Shown here: positions 18,019-27,238 of the stretch, in pieces
Layout of the letters: each line of letters begins with the position of its first letter
Numbering within the stretch: position 1 is the first letter of the stretch
NCBI RefSeq assembly: GCF_900105475.1
Contig: NZ_LT629777.1
Span: 3,162,001-3,226,000, forward strand
DNA from: Pseudomonas asplenii
Lineage (GTDB): Bacteria > Pseudomonadota > Gammaproteobacteria > Pseudomonadales > Pseudomonadaceae
Direction: 5' to 3'
DNA: 64,000 bases
Translations under genes and position numbers: made by a program
Notes under the pieces: model-generated
What the model was told of the DNA's origin: nothing
Databases searched by the model: none
Seen by the model: the letters and a program-made list of their open reading frames with translations, nothing else

Positions 18019-19544
18019 CGGTGCACCTCTGGACCGAACAACTGGCGCCAGTCATCGCACAACGTCTGTTGCACGTGCGCGGGTGGCAGACGGTGGCCGT
18101 AGGCAAGGTCCTGCCAGTAGTGGGTGAGGTGCTGGCTGAAGACCTGGAGTTCTGGATGCTGCAGGTGGGCGATCCGCGCCAGGACCTGGCCCTCGGTATC
18201 GGCACTTTTCAGCGGCAGTTGGAAATCATGCAACAGGCGACTCAGCAGGCCGCGATAGAGCAGGCTCATGGCCTCGCGCGGCTGGCTGGACCAGAGCGCT
18301 TCGGCGCTGGCGGCGATATCAACGGGCAGGCTGTCGGCGCCCAGGTCGAGTCCGAACAGTTGGGCCGGGGCATCGGCGCGCGGTGTTGCCGGCGTATTCG
18401 GTCGTCGGCTGACAAAGGTCTGTAGCCAGTCGCGGTAGCGCCAGGCCAGCCAGGCGATCAGGCCAAACATCAGGCCCCAGAGCAGTACCGACAGGCCATC
18501 GGCCAGCCGGCCGAAGACGCGATTGTCGAGTTGGCCGAGCAGCGTCTGCAGCCAGCCGGGTGCGGTCTTTTGTGGTTGTGTTTCGGGAGCTTGGGCCAAG
18601 CGCCAGCGGGTGATGGTTTCGCGGTTCTTGAACGGTGGCGAATCCAGCAGCGTCCTGATCGAGTCGTGGGCCTGCTGGCTAGTCAACGGTTGCTGCAGCA
18701 GGCGTGGGCTGTTCGGTGCTGGCGGCTCGGCAGCCATGCTCGTGGCGGAGCCGCCGAGCAGCAGGGTGGCGATCATCAGGCAGGCCAGGACCGGCAACAG
18801 ACGCTGGTGCAGTTGGCGGAAGATCAATTCGATGTCCCACGCCTCCAGTACCGTGCGTCGGTTGAGGTAAAGGCTGAAGCCGCAGGCCACATAAATCGGC
18901 TCCCAGGCAACCAGGACCAGGGCGTAGAACAGATTGGTCAGGTGCTCCAGCCACCACCAGTCGTGCTGGGCTGCGAACACCACCTTTTGCCAGTCCCAGT
19001 CGAGTTCGACCTGGCGCGGCAGGAGCAGATAGAACAGTGCCATGCAGCCGATCCACAGCACCGACTCCAGATGCACGCCGATCAGCGTCAACCAGTGGGC
19101 ACCGCGGCTCGCCTGCGGCAGCAGTACTTGCAGGCGCTGCTGACGGGCCTGTCCGGCGAGTCCTTCCAATTGCTGCACGGGCAGGGTGAAGCTACGGCTC
19201 ATGCTCAGTCGGCGCCAGGTCAGACTTGCCAGCAGTTGTGGCTTGAGCAGGCGTGGCCAGGCCAGCAGCGCCTGTTTCAACGTGGGGGTGTCGCCGAACA
19301 GGGCCTTGGAGAGGATGTGCAGGGGCAGGCGTTCGAAGGCCGGTTTCAGCCACCAGAACAGCAGCATGGCGATCGACGGGTGTTCCCAGAGCAGCAGGCT
19401 GAGCAAGGCAAAAACCGGCAGGGTGACAATCGCCCAACTGGTCATCAGCAAGCCACGGTGCTGCCGTGCGAGCAGGATGCCCAGGTCCATAGCTTCCCAG
19501 GTGCTGCGTGGGCGGATCGCGACACTGGCGTCAGTCAGGCGCAT
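18015..19544 (-). CDS. DUF4129 multi-spanning membrane protein of the MoxR operon
   Basis: 509 residues. Several membrane segments in the first half (about 38-58, 170-190, 215-235, 268-285), a central periplasmic loop, another segment near 365-385, and a C-terminal domain of DUF4129 type (LWSSQPREAMSLLYRGLLSRL... LAYGHRLPP). Start ATG at 19544 (MRLTDASVAIRP); the frame continues upstream only to a TTG. It overlaps the preceding SpoIIM-like gene by 14 bases. DUF4129 also occurs at the C-terminus of some transglutaminase-like proteins; function here unknown. Confidence 0.83.
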   Translation of the reverse strand: MRLTDASVAIRPRSTWEAMDLGILLARQHRGLLMTSWAIVTLPVFALLSLLLWEHPSIAMLLFWWLKPAFERLPLHILSKALFGDTPTLKQALLAWPRLLKPQLLASLTWRRLSMSRSFTLPVQQLEGLAGQARQQRLQVLLPQASRGAHWLTLIGVHLESVLWIGCMALFYLLLPRQVELDWDWQKVVFAAQHDWWWLEHLTNLFYALVLVAWEPIYVACGFSLYLNRRTVLEAWDIELIFRQLHQRLLPVLACLMIATLLLGGSATSMAAEPPAPNSPRLLQQPLTSQQAHDSIRTLLDSPPFKNRETITRWRLAQAPETQPQKTAPGWLQTLLGQLDNRVFGRLADGLSVLLWGLMFGLIAWLAWRYRDWLQTFVSRRPNTPATPRADAPAQLFGLDLGADSLPVDIAASAEALWSSQPREAMSLLYRGLLSRLLHDFQLPLKSADTEGQVLARIAHLQHPELQVFSQHLTHYWQDLAYGHRLPPAHVQQTLCDDWRQLFGPEVHR

Positions 19545-20511
19545 TGCGGTTCCGTCCGGCAAAGACCAGGTAGCCGATGACCAGTAGCCAAAGGCCGCCG
19601 CCCACCAGGTATTTGACCGGGTGGCTCGGTCGCACCATGGATGACCAGTAGGCTTCGATGAACGCGGCGATCAGCAGCAACAGGATGACGCCGACGATCA
19701 TGCGGATGCTGGCCTTCGCCGCCAGGCGCAGGGCTTCACCGCGAGTCAGGCGACCGGGTGCCAGCAGCGCCCAGCCCAACTGCAGTCCTGCGGCACCGGC
19801 CAGCGCGATGGCGGTCAGCTCGAAAGCGCCATGGCCGATGACGAACGACCAGAAGGTCTGGCCGAAGCCGATCTGGGTCAGGTGGCCGGCCACCGCACCG
19901 ATCGTCAGGCCGTTGAACAGCAGGAAGAACACACTGCCCAGGCCGAACAACAAGCCTCCGGCAAAGGTCTGGAAGGCAATGCCGATGTTGTTCATGATGT
20001 AGTAGCCGAACATCGCCCAGTCTTCGCTAGAGGCTCTGGCGGCAGTGCGCCCCAGTCGACTGGCGTCTGGGTCGTACATGCTTTGCATATCGGCCACCTG
20101 TTGCGGGCTGACGATGCTGTAGACCAGATCGGGAAACAGGTAGACCAGCACGCCGGTCAGCAACAGGCTGCCGAAAAACAGCAGGCTGGCCGCGACGACG
20201 AACGGCCATTGCTGGCGTACCAGACGGGGAAAACCGGCCAGGATGAAGCCCAGCAACTGGCTGCCCAGGCGACTGCGGTGCCGGTAAAGCTGCTGATGGC
20301 CGCGCAGGGCAAGCTGTTGCAACGGGTCGACCAGATGACTGCTGTAGCCGCGTTCCTGAGCCAGAGCCAGTTGATTGCACAGCCGCCGGTAGGCCGCGGG
20401 AAATTCCGTGCTCGCATCGGCCTTGGCCTTGCCGCGTTCAAGCTGCTCGAGCAACTCGCCAAAACGTTGCCACTCCGGCTGGTGGCGGCTTTCGAAAAGA
20501 CCCTGTTTCAT
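19531..20511 (-). CDS. SpoIIM-like (stage II sporulation protein M family) membrane protein
   Basis: 326 residues, MKQGLFESRHQPEWQ start. A helical N-terminal cytoplasmic part (1-100) is followed by a SpoIIM-type membrane domain with hydrophobic segments near 105-130, 175-205, 215-240 and 270-300, including YIMNNIGIAFQTFAGGLLFG and GHGAFELTAIALAGAAGLQLG, typical of the family. In sporulating Firmicutes SpoIIM belongs to an engulfment complex; in Pseudomonas it sits in the MoxR operon and cannot have that role. Overlaps the RDD gene by 4 bases. Confidence 0.88.
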   Translation of the reverse strand: MKQGLFESRHQPEWQRFGELLEQLERGKAKADASTEFPAAYRRLCNQLALAQERGYSSHLVDPLQQLALRGHQQLYRHRSRLGSQLLGFILAGFPRLVRQQWPFVVAASLLFFGSLLLTGVLVYLFPDLVYSIVSPQQVADMQSMYDPDASRLGRTAARASSEDWAMFGYYIMNNIGIAFQTFAGGLLFGLGSVFFLLFNGLTIGAVAGHLTQIGFGQTFWSFVIGHGAFELTAIALAGAAGLQLGWALLAPGRLTRGEALRLAAKASIRMIVGVILLLLIAAFIEAYWSSMVRPSHPVKYLVGGGLWLLVIGYLVFAGRNRNAPD

Positions 20512-21233
20512 GTCGGCCCCAACAGGCCACGGGCGATACCATTCAGTTCGGTGACTGCCAGGGAGGGCGGCACTCGCAGCGCCGGTGCCAGCAGGCCAGC
20601 CAGTTCGTCGACCCGCTCGGCGGACAGTTCGCCCTGGCGCTCGGCAAAGCTCAGCACGGCGCGCTGCTCGTTCAGGCGCAGGGCGAATACGGCGGTACGT
20701 GGCGTGGCGTCAGGCAGGACGGGGCGTGTCACCGCCTGTTCGCGGTAGATCACCAGGGTACCGCCAGCCAGGTCGCCCAGGCGCTTGAAGGTTGGATGTT
20801 GCAGGCAACTGAGTGCCCCCAGGCAATAGCCGAACGGCAGCATGTCGACGAAGCGTAGAAGATTGCGGGTCAGCGAGGCGGACCAGCCGATCGGCGTGCC
20901 GTCGTCATGCACCACGCGCAGCCCCATCAGTTGCTTGCCGGGCGAACGACCTTGATTGAGCACTTCGAACAGCACCATGTACCACCAACTGACCAGGAAC
21001 ATCAGGATCGAACCGAGTCCGGCGCCGAGCTTGTCCAATAGCGCCAGCAACGACAGCAGGACACCGAGTATCATGCCGCGCACGCCCAGGTCGATGGCGA
21101 AGGCAACTGCCCTCACCGGCAGTCCGGCCGGGCGCAGGGGCAGGTCGATGCCTTCCGGGGTTTCAATCTGGTAGCGGGTGTCCAGTGGTGTTTGCAGCGC
21201 TGCATTCCTTGTCTGGCGTGAGATCTGGCACAT
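20508..21233 (-). CDS. RDD family membrane protein, first gene of the MoxR operon
   Basis: 241 residues with the RDD domain: R-A-AFAIDLGVRG (Arg/Asp motif) in the first membrane segment, further segments near 55-75 and 80-100, and the QLMGLRVVHDDG motif. The last 60 residues are soluble. RDD proteins have been linked to ion transport in some bacteria; no substrate is visible. This is the promoter-proximal gene of the operon reading to 14491, divergent from sbcB over a 162-base gap. Confidence 0.87.
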   Translation of the reverse strand: MCQISRQTRNAALQTPLDTRYQIETPEGIDLPLRPAGLPVRAVAFAIDLGVRGMILGVLLSLLALLDKLGAGLGSILMFLVSWWYMVLFEVLNQGRSPGKQLMGLRVVHDDGTPIGWSASLTRNLLRFVDMLPFGYCLGALSCLQHPTFKRLGDLAGGTLVIYREQAVTRPVLPDATPRTAVFALRLNEQRAVLSFAERQGELSAERVDELAGLLAPALRVPPSLAVTELNGIARGLLGPT

Positions 21234-21395
21234 GATCGCCTGATCCTAGCCAGCACAGCGAGGCGACGCAACCGAACTCTGCTCGCCGAGCCCTGTAACC
21301 GGTTGCATCGATAAGTTATGGCGGGCGTCTGGCCCGAGGGGTGGTCGAGCGCCTAGACTGCTCCGGTCTTTTATTCAGGTATTCAGGAGTCCGCC

Positions 21396-22832
21396 GTGAC
21401 CTCCCTCTTCTGGTACGACTACGAAACCACCGGGATCAATCCGCGCAGCGATCGCGCCCTGCAGGTGGCTGGCATCCGTACCGATGTCGAACTCAACGAA
21501 ATCGACGAACCGATCAACCTCTATTGCCGGCCCAGCGAGGACATTCTCCCTCACCCGGCAGCCTGCATGATTACCGGTATCACTCCGGGGCTACTGGCCA
21601 GTCAGGGGCTGGATGAGGCCGATTTCATGACTCGGGTGCACGCCCAACTGGCGCAGCCGGGTACCTGCGGTGCCGGTTACAACACCTTGCGTTTCGACGA
21701 TGAGGTGACGCGCTACAGTCTGTATCGCAACTTCTTCGACCCTTATGCCCGTGAATGGCAGGGCGGTAACAGTCGCTGGGATCTGATCGACGTGGTGCGC
21801 GCCGCCTACGCTCTGCGGCCGGAGGGGATCGTCTGGCCCGAGGAGGATGGGCGGGTGACGCTCAGGCTGGAGCGACTGACCGCAGCCAATGGCATCGATC
21901 ATGGTCACGCCCACGAAGCCTTGTCCGATGTTCGGGCGACCATCGCCCTGGCGCGGCTGATTCGTGAGCGCCAGCCGCGGTTGTATGAGTGGCTGTTCCA
22001 GTTGCGCAGCAAGCAGAGGGTGCTCGACCAGATTCGCCTGCTACAACCCATGGTGCATATTTCCGGGCGTTTTTCCGCCGCCCGTCATTACCTGGGAGTG
22101 GTCTTGCCACTGGCCTGGCATCCGAGCAACCGCAATGCACTGATTGTCTGCGACCTGCATGAGGATCCGCAGCCACTGTTGGAACTCGATGCCGAATCGC
22201 TGCGCCGGCATCTCTACACGCGCCGCGAGGATATGGCCGATGGGCAATTGCCGGTGCCCCTCAAGTTGATTCACGTCAACCGCTGCCCGGTGGTGGCGCC
22301 GATGAATGTTTTGCGCGAGCCAGATCAGCAGCGTCTGCACCTGGACATGGCGCTTTATGAAGCGCATCGCCTGCGACTCAATGACGCACAGGAAGTTTGG
22401 CGGGATAAAGTCCAGGCGATTTATGCGGCGCAGGACTTCACTCCCAGCGAAGACCCGGAGCAGCAGTTATACGACGGTTTTCTCGGCGATCGGGATCGTC
22501 GGTTATGTGAACAAGTCCGCAATTGTGGACCGGAGCAACTGGCTCGGGAGCCGTGGCCTTTCGATGATGAGCGCCTGCCTGAATTACTCTTCCGTTATCG
22601 GGCCCGTAACTTTCCCGAGAGCTTGAGTGAAGAAGAGCAAGAACGCTGGCGGAAATTTTGCCGGCAGCGCTTGAGTGAGGCGAGCTGGGGGGCACCGAAT
22701 ACCCTGGCGCAATTTCACGAAGCACTCGCCAGCAGTTTCCCCAATGCCACGCCCGAGCAGGCGCAAGTGCTGGGGGAATGGCAGCAGCATGCACAGTATT
22801 TGTGCGCCCGCTTTAACATTCAGCTGGATTGA
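21396..22832 (+). CDS. sbcB: Exodeoxyribonuclease I
   Basis: 3'-5' single-strand DNA exonuclease used in recombination and mismatch repair; 478 residues, as in the family. DEDDh nuclease residues are seen in FWYDYETTG, GYNTLRFDDEVTRYS and HGHAHEALSDVRATI; the SH3-like and helical C-terminal parts follow. The start is GTG at 21396 after CAGGAG. Convergent with mvaT, sharing the terminator at 22861-22888, the order of PA4316-PA4315 (from memory). Confidence 0.96.
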   Translation: MTSLFWYDYETTGINPRSDRALQVAGIRTDVELNEIDEPINLYCRPSEDILPHPAACMITGITPGLLASQGLDEADFMTRVHAQLAQPGTCGAGYNTLRFDDEVTRYSLYRNFFDPYAREWQGGNSRWDLIDVVRAAYALRPEGIVWPEEDGRVTLRLERLTAANGIDHGHAHEALSDVRATIALARLIRERQPRLYEWLFQLRSKQRVLDQIRLLQPMVHISGRFSAARHYLGVVLPLAWHPSNRNALIVCDLHEDPQPLLELDAESLRRHLYTRREDMADGQLPVPLKLIHVNRCPVVAPMNVLREPDQQRLHLDMALYEAHRLRLNDAQEVWRDKVQAIYAAQDFTPSEDPEQQLYDGFLGDRDRRLCEQVRNCGPEQLAREPWPFDDERLPELLFRYRARNFPESLSEEEQERWRKFCRQRLSEASWGAPNTLAQFHEALASSFPNATPEQAQVLGEWQQHAQYLCARFNIQLD

Positions 22833-22860
22833 ACACGCGGGAGGAGAAATCTTAGGTAAT

Positions 22861-22888
22861 AAAAAAACGCCAGCGAACTGGCGTTTTT
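22861..22888. terminator. Bidirectional terminator between sbcB and mvaT
   Basis: Stem ACGCCAG/CTGGCGT around CGAA, flanked by A and T runs (AAAAAACGCCAG ... CTGGCGTTTTTT), able to end both genes. Confidence 0.92.
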
Positions 22889-22924
22889 TGAAGGTCGCGC
22901 AAAGCGCTGCGACGGGTGTTTCGC

Positions 22925-23302
22925 TTAGCCCAGCAGAGTGGCCCAGCTTTCAACCACATCACCACCCCACTTGGCTTTCCACTCTTTCAGAGTTTTGTGG
23001 TTGCCACCTTTGGTTTCGATGACTTCGCCGTTGTGCGGGTTCTTGTATTGTTTGACCTTGCGCGCACGTTTGGTGCCGGTAGTTTTCACTGCGGCGCCAC
23101 GTGGGGCTTTTTCCTTGGCGTGCGGGTCGAGGATCAGTTGGCAATCGCGCAGCGATTTGCCGTGCTTGGCCAGCAGGGCGCGCAGTTGCTCTTCGAATTC
23201 CATTTCTTTTTTCAGGGCGCCGTCTTTTTCCATCGCAGCCATCTGGGCTTGCAGTTCTTTGATAGCTTCTTCTGTGGCGCGATATTTGTTGATCAGAGAC
23301 AT
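22925..23302 (-). CDS. mvaT: MvaT, H-NS-family nucleoid protein
   Basis: 125-residue xenogeneic silencer that binds AT-rich DNA. An N-terminal coiled-coil oligomerisation part (MSLINKYRATEEAIKELQAQ to about residue 60) and a C-terminal DNA-binding domain with RARKVKQYKNPHNGEVIETKGG, whose lysine-rich stretch and GGNHKTLKEWK are characteristic. Pseudomonads usually carry one or more paralogues; position beside sbcB identifies this as mvaT. Upstream is the most AT-rich stretch of this part of the window (23330-23420), compatible with autoregulation. Confidence 0.95.
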   Translation of the reverse strand: MSLINKYRATEEAIKELQAQMAAMEKDGALKKEMEFEEQLRALLAKHGKSLRDCQLILDPHAKEKAPRGAAVKTTGTKRARKVKQYKNPHNGEVIETKGGNHKTLKEWKAKWGGDVVESWATLLG

Positions 23303-23638
23303 GAGGACTACCTTATGTGATTCGTGTATGACAGGACAGTGCTCTAATAATAGTCAGACAAACTGTACAAGTAAACAATTAAGATAATGTTTGTTGCATT
23401 TGGTTTTTTAAACTTTTCGAATGCCGATGTGTCCGTTTTAGATGTTGTGCCTGAGTGCCTTGAAAACAGTCGCACGTCCGGCCTGGCAAACTATCGCAAC
23501 TGCCGTGCGCAGTGTTCGCGAGTGTCTCAGGCCGGGCCTGGCTCGTGTCGGGTTGGGGCGGTCTTGCAAGGAATACTGCAGTTTTGTTGCGTACTCGCTA
23601 GAATGGCGGCCTTTGCGAAGTTCTGGAGTTTCCCCCTC
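23303..23638. promoter_or_regulatory. Divergent mvaT / purU intergenic region
   Basis: 336 bases without a gene. The mvaT side (about 23330-23420) is markedly AT-rich with several A/T tracts and TpA steps; the purU side is GC-rich and has TAGAAT at 23599-23604, a possible -10 hexamer. No single site can be fixed. Confidence 0.35.
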
Positions 23639-24487
23639 ATGCGCACTTTCCGGCTGGTGATTGCTTGCCCCGACCGCGTTGGCATCGTTGCCAAAGTCAG
23701 TAATTTTCTGGCGTCTTACAACGGCTGGATCACCGAAGCGAGCCATCATTCCGACAATCAGAGTGGCTGGTTCTTCATGCGTCACGAAATTCGTGCCGAC
23801 AGCCTGCCCTTTGGCCTGGAGGCTTTTCGCGAGGCATTTGCCCCGATCGCCGAAGAGTTTTCCATGACCTGGCGCATCACCGACACCGAGCAGAAAAAAC
23901 GCGTGGTGTTGATGGCCAGTCGCGAATCCCACTGCCTGGCCGACCTGCTGCACCGCTGGCACAGCGATGAACTGGACTGCGATATCGCCTGTGTGATTTC
24001 CAACCATGACGACCTGCGCAGCATGGTCGAATGGCACGGTATTCCTTATTACCATGTACCGGTGAATCCGCAGGACAAGGCTGTGGCATTTGCCGAAGTC
24101 TCTCGCCTGGTCAAGCAGCACACCGCTGACGTCGTGGTGCTGGCGCGCTACATGCAGATCCTGCCACCCCAGTTGTGCCAGGAATATGCCCACAAAGTGA
24201 TCAACATCCACCACAGCTTCCTGCCGTCGTTCGTCGGTGCCAAGCCCTATCATCAGGCCTCGATGCGTGGGGTGAAACTGATTGGTGCAACCTGCCACTA
24301 CGTGACCGAAGAGCTGGATGCCGGTCCGATCATCGAGCAGGACGTGGTTCGGGTCAGCCACAGTGATAGCATCGAGGACATGGTGCGTTTCGGTCGTGAT
24401 GTCGAGAAGATGGTGCTGGCTCGTGGCTTGCGTTACCACCTGGAAGACCGTGTGCTGGTGCACGGCAACAAGACTGTGGTGTTCTGA
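23639..24487 (+). CDS. purU: Formyltetrahydrofolate deformylase
   Basis: Hydrolyses 10-formyl-THF to formate and THF, balancing one-carbon pools and feeding formate to PurT; 282 residues. N-terminal ACT domain (FRLVIACPDRVGIVAKVSNFL) and C-terminal formyltransferase domain with NIHHSFLPSFVGAKPYHQA and the GATCHYVTEELDAGPII motif holding the catalytic His/Asp. The ATG at 23639 was chosen for the ACT start and CTGGAG upstream; the frame extends further upstream without family similarity. Confidence 0.95.
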   Translation: MRTFRLVIACPDRVGIVAKVSNFLASYNGWITEASHHSDNQSGWFFMRHEIRADSLPFGLEAFREAFAPIAEEFSMTWRITDTEQKKRVVLMASRESHCLADLLHRWHSDELDCDIACVISNHDDLRSMVEWHGIPYYHVPVNPQDKAVAFAEVSRLVKQHTADVVVLARYMQILPPQLCQEYAHKVINIHHSFLPSFVGAKPYHQASMRGVKLIGATCHYVTEELDAGPIIEQDVVRVSHSDSIEDMVRFGRDVEKMVLARGLRYHLEDRVLVHGNKTVVF

Positions 24488-24517
24488 TAGCCCGCAGGCG
24501 GGCCTGGAGGTTTGGTG

Positions 24518-24694
24518 ATGAGCGATCCACTCGACAAGGCAACCTCCAAGGCACCGCCCACCGTAGGCGAAGGCTGTCTCAGCCGTTATGACCCCGACGC
24601 CATGAGCAGCGAGGATGGCACCGAGTTTCCCGGTGCCGCCGAGCTGTGGCAGCAACTGCAGGAAGAGCCTGAGGCGCAAAAGCCCAAGCCTTGA
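24518..24694 (+). CDS. Small acidic protein of unknown function
   Basis: 58 residues, not recognised. Starts MSDPLDKATSKAPP, is acidic and rich in Glu, Pro and Ala, and ends EEPEAQKPKP; no membrane segment or metal motif, probably largely disordered. Translation is supported by a perfect GGAGG 7 bases before the ATG and by codon use like its neighbours. It follows purU by 30 bases on the same strand and may be co-transcribed. The 288 bases after it carry no gene and probably hold the promoter of the HerA-like gene. Confidence 0.6.
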   Translation: MSDPLDKATSKAPPTVGEGCLSRYDPDAMSSEDGTEFPGAAELWQQLQEEPEAQKPKP

Positions 24695-24982
24695 ACGCGG
24701 TTGCGTGGCCTCCCGACATTCCCCCGATATGCCTCTTTTAATTACCCCAGGCCAAGGCGTGGCGCTTTGTCGTGTCCGGGAGCCGGGTGCGATGCAGGTT
24801 CCCGTTGAGCTTGCAGTGCCCCGGCGGGCGATGGAAGGTTGCGTGCACCGGGCGAGATTGAGCCTAAGCTGATAATGCCTTTGCTCCCCAGGGGAAGACC
24901 GGGTCGCGGTGTAGATGACTGCCCGGATCGGCACCCCTCGCTTTCAGTTGGGCAGGCTCGACAATCAACCGGGGGAGATGAC

Positions 24983-26470
24983 ATGAACGATCTTTCACAA
25001 CTTGTGCTGGGTGCCGGCCCGGACGGTCTGGCCGTTGCTCAGGCCTTGCGCCTGGCCAATCGTCACGGGCTTATCGCCGGTGCGACCGGAACCGGCAAGA
25101 CCGTTACCCTGCAGCGGCTCGCGGAGGCGTTCAGCGAGGCCGGCGTCGCGGTGTTCGCAGCCGATATCAAGGGCGATCTCTGCGGCCTCGGGGCGGCGGG
25201 CAATCCGCAGGGCAAGATTGCCGAACGGATCGCTGGAATGCCTTGGCTTGACTATCAGTCTAGGGGCTATCCGATTACCTTGTGGGATATCCACGGGCAG
25301 TCCGGTCATCCGCTGCGCACGACCTTGAGCGAAATGGGGCCGTTGCTGATCGGTGCATTGCTGGAACTGACGGACAGCCAGCAGGCGGCCTTGTATGCGG
25401 CCTTTAAAGTGGCCGATCGCGAAGGGTTGTTGTTGCTGGATCTGAAGGACCTCAAGGCACTGCTCAATCATCTGAAGGATCACCCGCAACTGTTGGGTGA
25501 GGATGCGGCCCTGATGACTACCGGCTCCAGCCAGGCACTGCTGCGACGCCTGGCAACTCTGGAACAGCAGGGCGCCGAGGCGTTGTTCGGCGAGCCCGCG
25601 TTGCAACTGGAGGATATCCTGCAACCGGCCGCCGACGGTCGTGGGCGGATTCATCTGCTCGATGCCAGTCGTCTGGTGCATGAGGCGCCCAAGGTCTATG
25701 CGACGTTCCTGCTGTGGCTGCTGGCCGAGTTGTTCGAGCAGTTGCCCGAGCGTGGCGACGCCGACAAACCGTTGCTGGCACTATTCTTCGACGAAGCACA
25801 CCTGCTGTTCGCCGGCACCCCGAGAGCCTTGCAGGAGCGTCTGGAACAGGTGGTCCGGTTGATTCGCTCGAAGGGCGTCGGGGTGTACTTCGTCACTCAG
25901 TCACCCGGTGATCTGCCGGACAGCATCCTGGCGCAGTTGGGGTTGCGTATTCAGCACGGTTTGCGCGCGTTCACCGCGCGGGAGCAGAAGTCGCTGCGGG
26001 CAGTCGCCGAAGGATTTCGTCCCAATCCGGCGTTCGATACCTTGTCGGTCCTGACCCAACTGGGGATTGGTGAGGCGCTGGTGGGCACCTTGCAGGACAA
26101 GGGCACGCCGGAAATGGTCAGGCGGGTGCTGATCGCGCCGCCGCAATCACGGATAGGTCCGTTGAGCGAGACCGAGCGCGCCGCGCTGATCGCCGGTTCG
26201 CCGTTACTGGGGCGTTATGACAAGCCCATCGACCGTGAGTCGGCCTATGAGATCCTGCTGGCTCGCAAGGCTCCGGTTGACGAGCCGCAATCTCCTGCCG
26301 GCACGCCGGCAGCCGAAGAGCCGAGCCTGGCGGACAAGGCCGGGGAGTTTCTCGGTTCGGCGGCCGGGCAGGCGCTCAAGTCCGTCGTGCGTCAGGCCGC
26401 CAATCAGTTGGGGCGGCAACTGGTGCGCGGCCTGATGGGGTCGCTGCTCGGCGGCAGCAAGCGGCGCTGA
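24983..26470 (+). CDS. HerA-like ATPase, DUF853/YjgR type
   Basis: 495-residue FtsK/HerA-superfamily P-loop ATPase. Walker A GATGTGKTVTLQ (about 26-37), FAADIKGDLCGLG typical of YjgR, Walker B PLLALFFDEAHLLFAG, and FVTQSPGDLPDSILAQLGLRIQH as sensor/arginine region. The C-terminal 60 residues are Ala/Gly-rich with a basic end. YjgR is conserved in proteobacteria without a proven role; there is no NurA gene or defence partner beside it, so a housekeeping role is likelier. ATG 24983 has GGGGGAG 6-7 bases upstream. Confidence 0.92.
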   Translation: MNDLSQLVLGAGPDGLAVAQALRLANRHGLIAGATGTGKTVTLQRLAEAFSEAGVAVFAADIKGDLCGLGAAGNPQGKIAERIAGMPWLDYQSRGYPITLWDIHGQSGHPLRTTLSEMGPLLIGALLELTDSQQAALYAAFKVADREGLLLLDLKDLKALLNHLKDHPQLLGEDAALMTTGSSQALLRRLATLEQQGAEALFGEPALQLEDILQPAADGRGRIHLLDASRLVHEAPKVYATFLLWLLAELFEQLPERGDADKPLLALFFDEAHLLFAGTPRALQERLEQVVRLIRSKGVGVYFVTQSPGDLPDSILAQLGLRIQHGLRAFTAREQKSLRAVAEGFRPNPAFDTLSVLTQLGIGEALVGTLQDKGTPEMVRRVLIAPPQSRIGPLSETERAALIAGSPLLGRYDKPIDRESAYEILLARKAPVDEPQSPAGTPAAEEPSLADKAGEFLGSAAGQALKSVVRQAANQLGRQLVRGLMGSLLGGSKRR

Positions 26471-26474
26471 GGTC

Positions 26475-26930
26475 TCAGGTCTTGGGGCGGGCGTGGCTGG
26501 CGAGGCGTTCGAGGGCGGCACGCAGTTTCGGGTCGCTGATGCCTTCGGCCGTTTCCTGAATGGTCTGTGCGGCATTCACGGACAGGTCCATGGTGTGGCC
26601 CACCGCTCCTTGTCTGACCGTCGGCGGCTGCACCTTGAACAGAATGCGGGTCAGGCCGCTGAACACCTCGAATGCCTGCAATTGCCGTTGCAGGCGTTTT
26701 TGCTGATAGCGCAGGCGTGTCGCCCAGTGCCCGTCGGTGACGATCAGCAGCAGGCTGCCTTCACGCCACGAGGCCACGTGACAGTGTTCGCGGGCGGCGG
26801 GTTGCAACTGGCTATCGACCAGGCGCTGCAGGTGCGCCAGGCGCTGGGCGTGGCTGAAAATCGCCTTCAGTGGCTTGGCTTCGCGAAGCAGGACGGCGGG
26901 CGCCCGGGCTGGGAGGGGGCGAAATGCCAT
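26475..26930 (-). CDS. dciA: DciA family (DUF721) replicative helicase operator
   Basis: 151 residues. DciA is the ancestral loader/operator of the DnaB replicative helicase in bacteria lacking DnaC. The N-terminal KH-like domain carries the family pattern (LQRLVDSQLQPAAREHCHVASWREGSLLLIVTDGHWATRLRYQQKRLQRQL) shown here only by its key points W56, W70 and the LRYQ motif; the C-terminal part is less ordered. Divergent from secA, as in other pseudomonads; on its other side, where lpxC is expected from P. aeruginosa, this genome has the HerA-like gene. Confidence 0.9.
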   Translation of the reverse strand: MAFRPLPARAPAVLLREAKPLKAIFSHAQRLAHLQRLVDSQLQPAAREHCHVASWREGSLLLIVTDGHWATRLRYQQKRLQRQLQAFEVFSGLTRILFKVQPPTVRQGAVGHTMDLSVNAAQTIQETAEGISDPKLRAALERLASHARPKT

Positions 26931-27238
26931 GATTCAGACACCTTAGGTAACAGAGCTGCCATGGTAGCAGAAACCATCGCCACAGCCGGTCCCCATTGAT
27001 GCGGGCCGCCTTTGCCCCTAAAGTCTGCACCCTAGTTCCGGGCTTGATGGCTTGAAGTTCGGGAAAAAGACCTTATTTTAGAGTGGCCCCGTAAAAGCGC
27101 TGTGCCAGCATCGTGGAATAACGCCACTTTTCTCACCACCGTTTCCGGGTAGAATACTCGTTCGCATGCGGCCATGAGGGCTGCTCGGGCGACTCTTGGG
27201 GCCGCCCTCCATCCCTATGTGTGGAAGAACCTGCCGAT
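26931..27238. promoter_or_regulatory. Divergent dciA / secA intergenic region
   Basis: 308 bases without a gene. TAGAAT at 27150-27155 could be the secA -10 hexamer; no convincing -35 is at the right distance. Nothing else was recognised; no SecM-like arrest peptide is visible. Confidence 0.3.

Noticed and set aside
24983..26930. HerA-based phage defence system
   Set aside because: The ATPase is of the common YjgR type, and the neighbour is DciA, not a nuclease or SIR2 partner.
26931..27238. SecM-type leader peptide before secA
   Set aside because: No small ORF with an arrest-like C-terminus was found.
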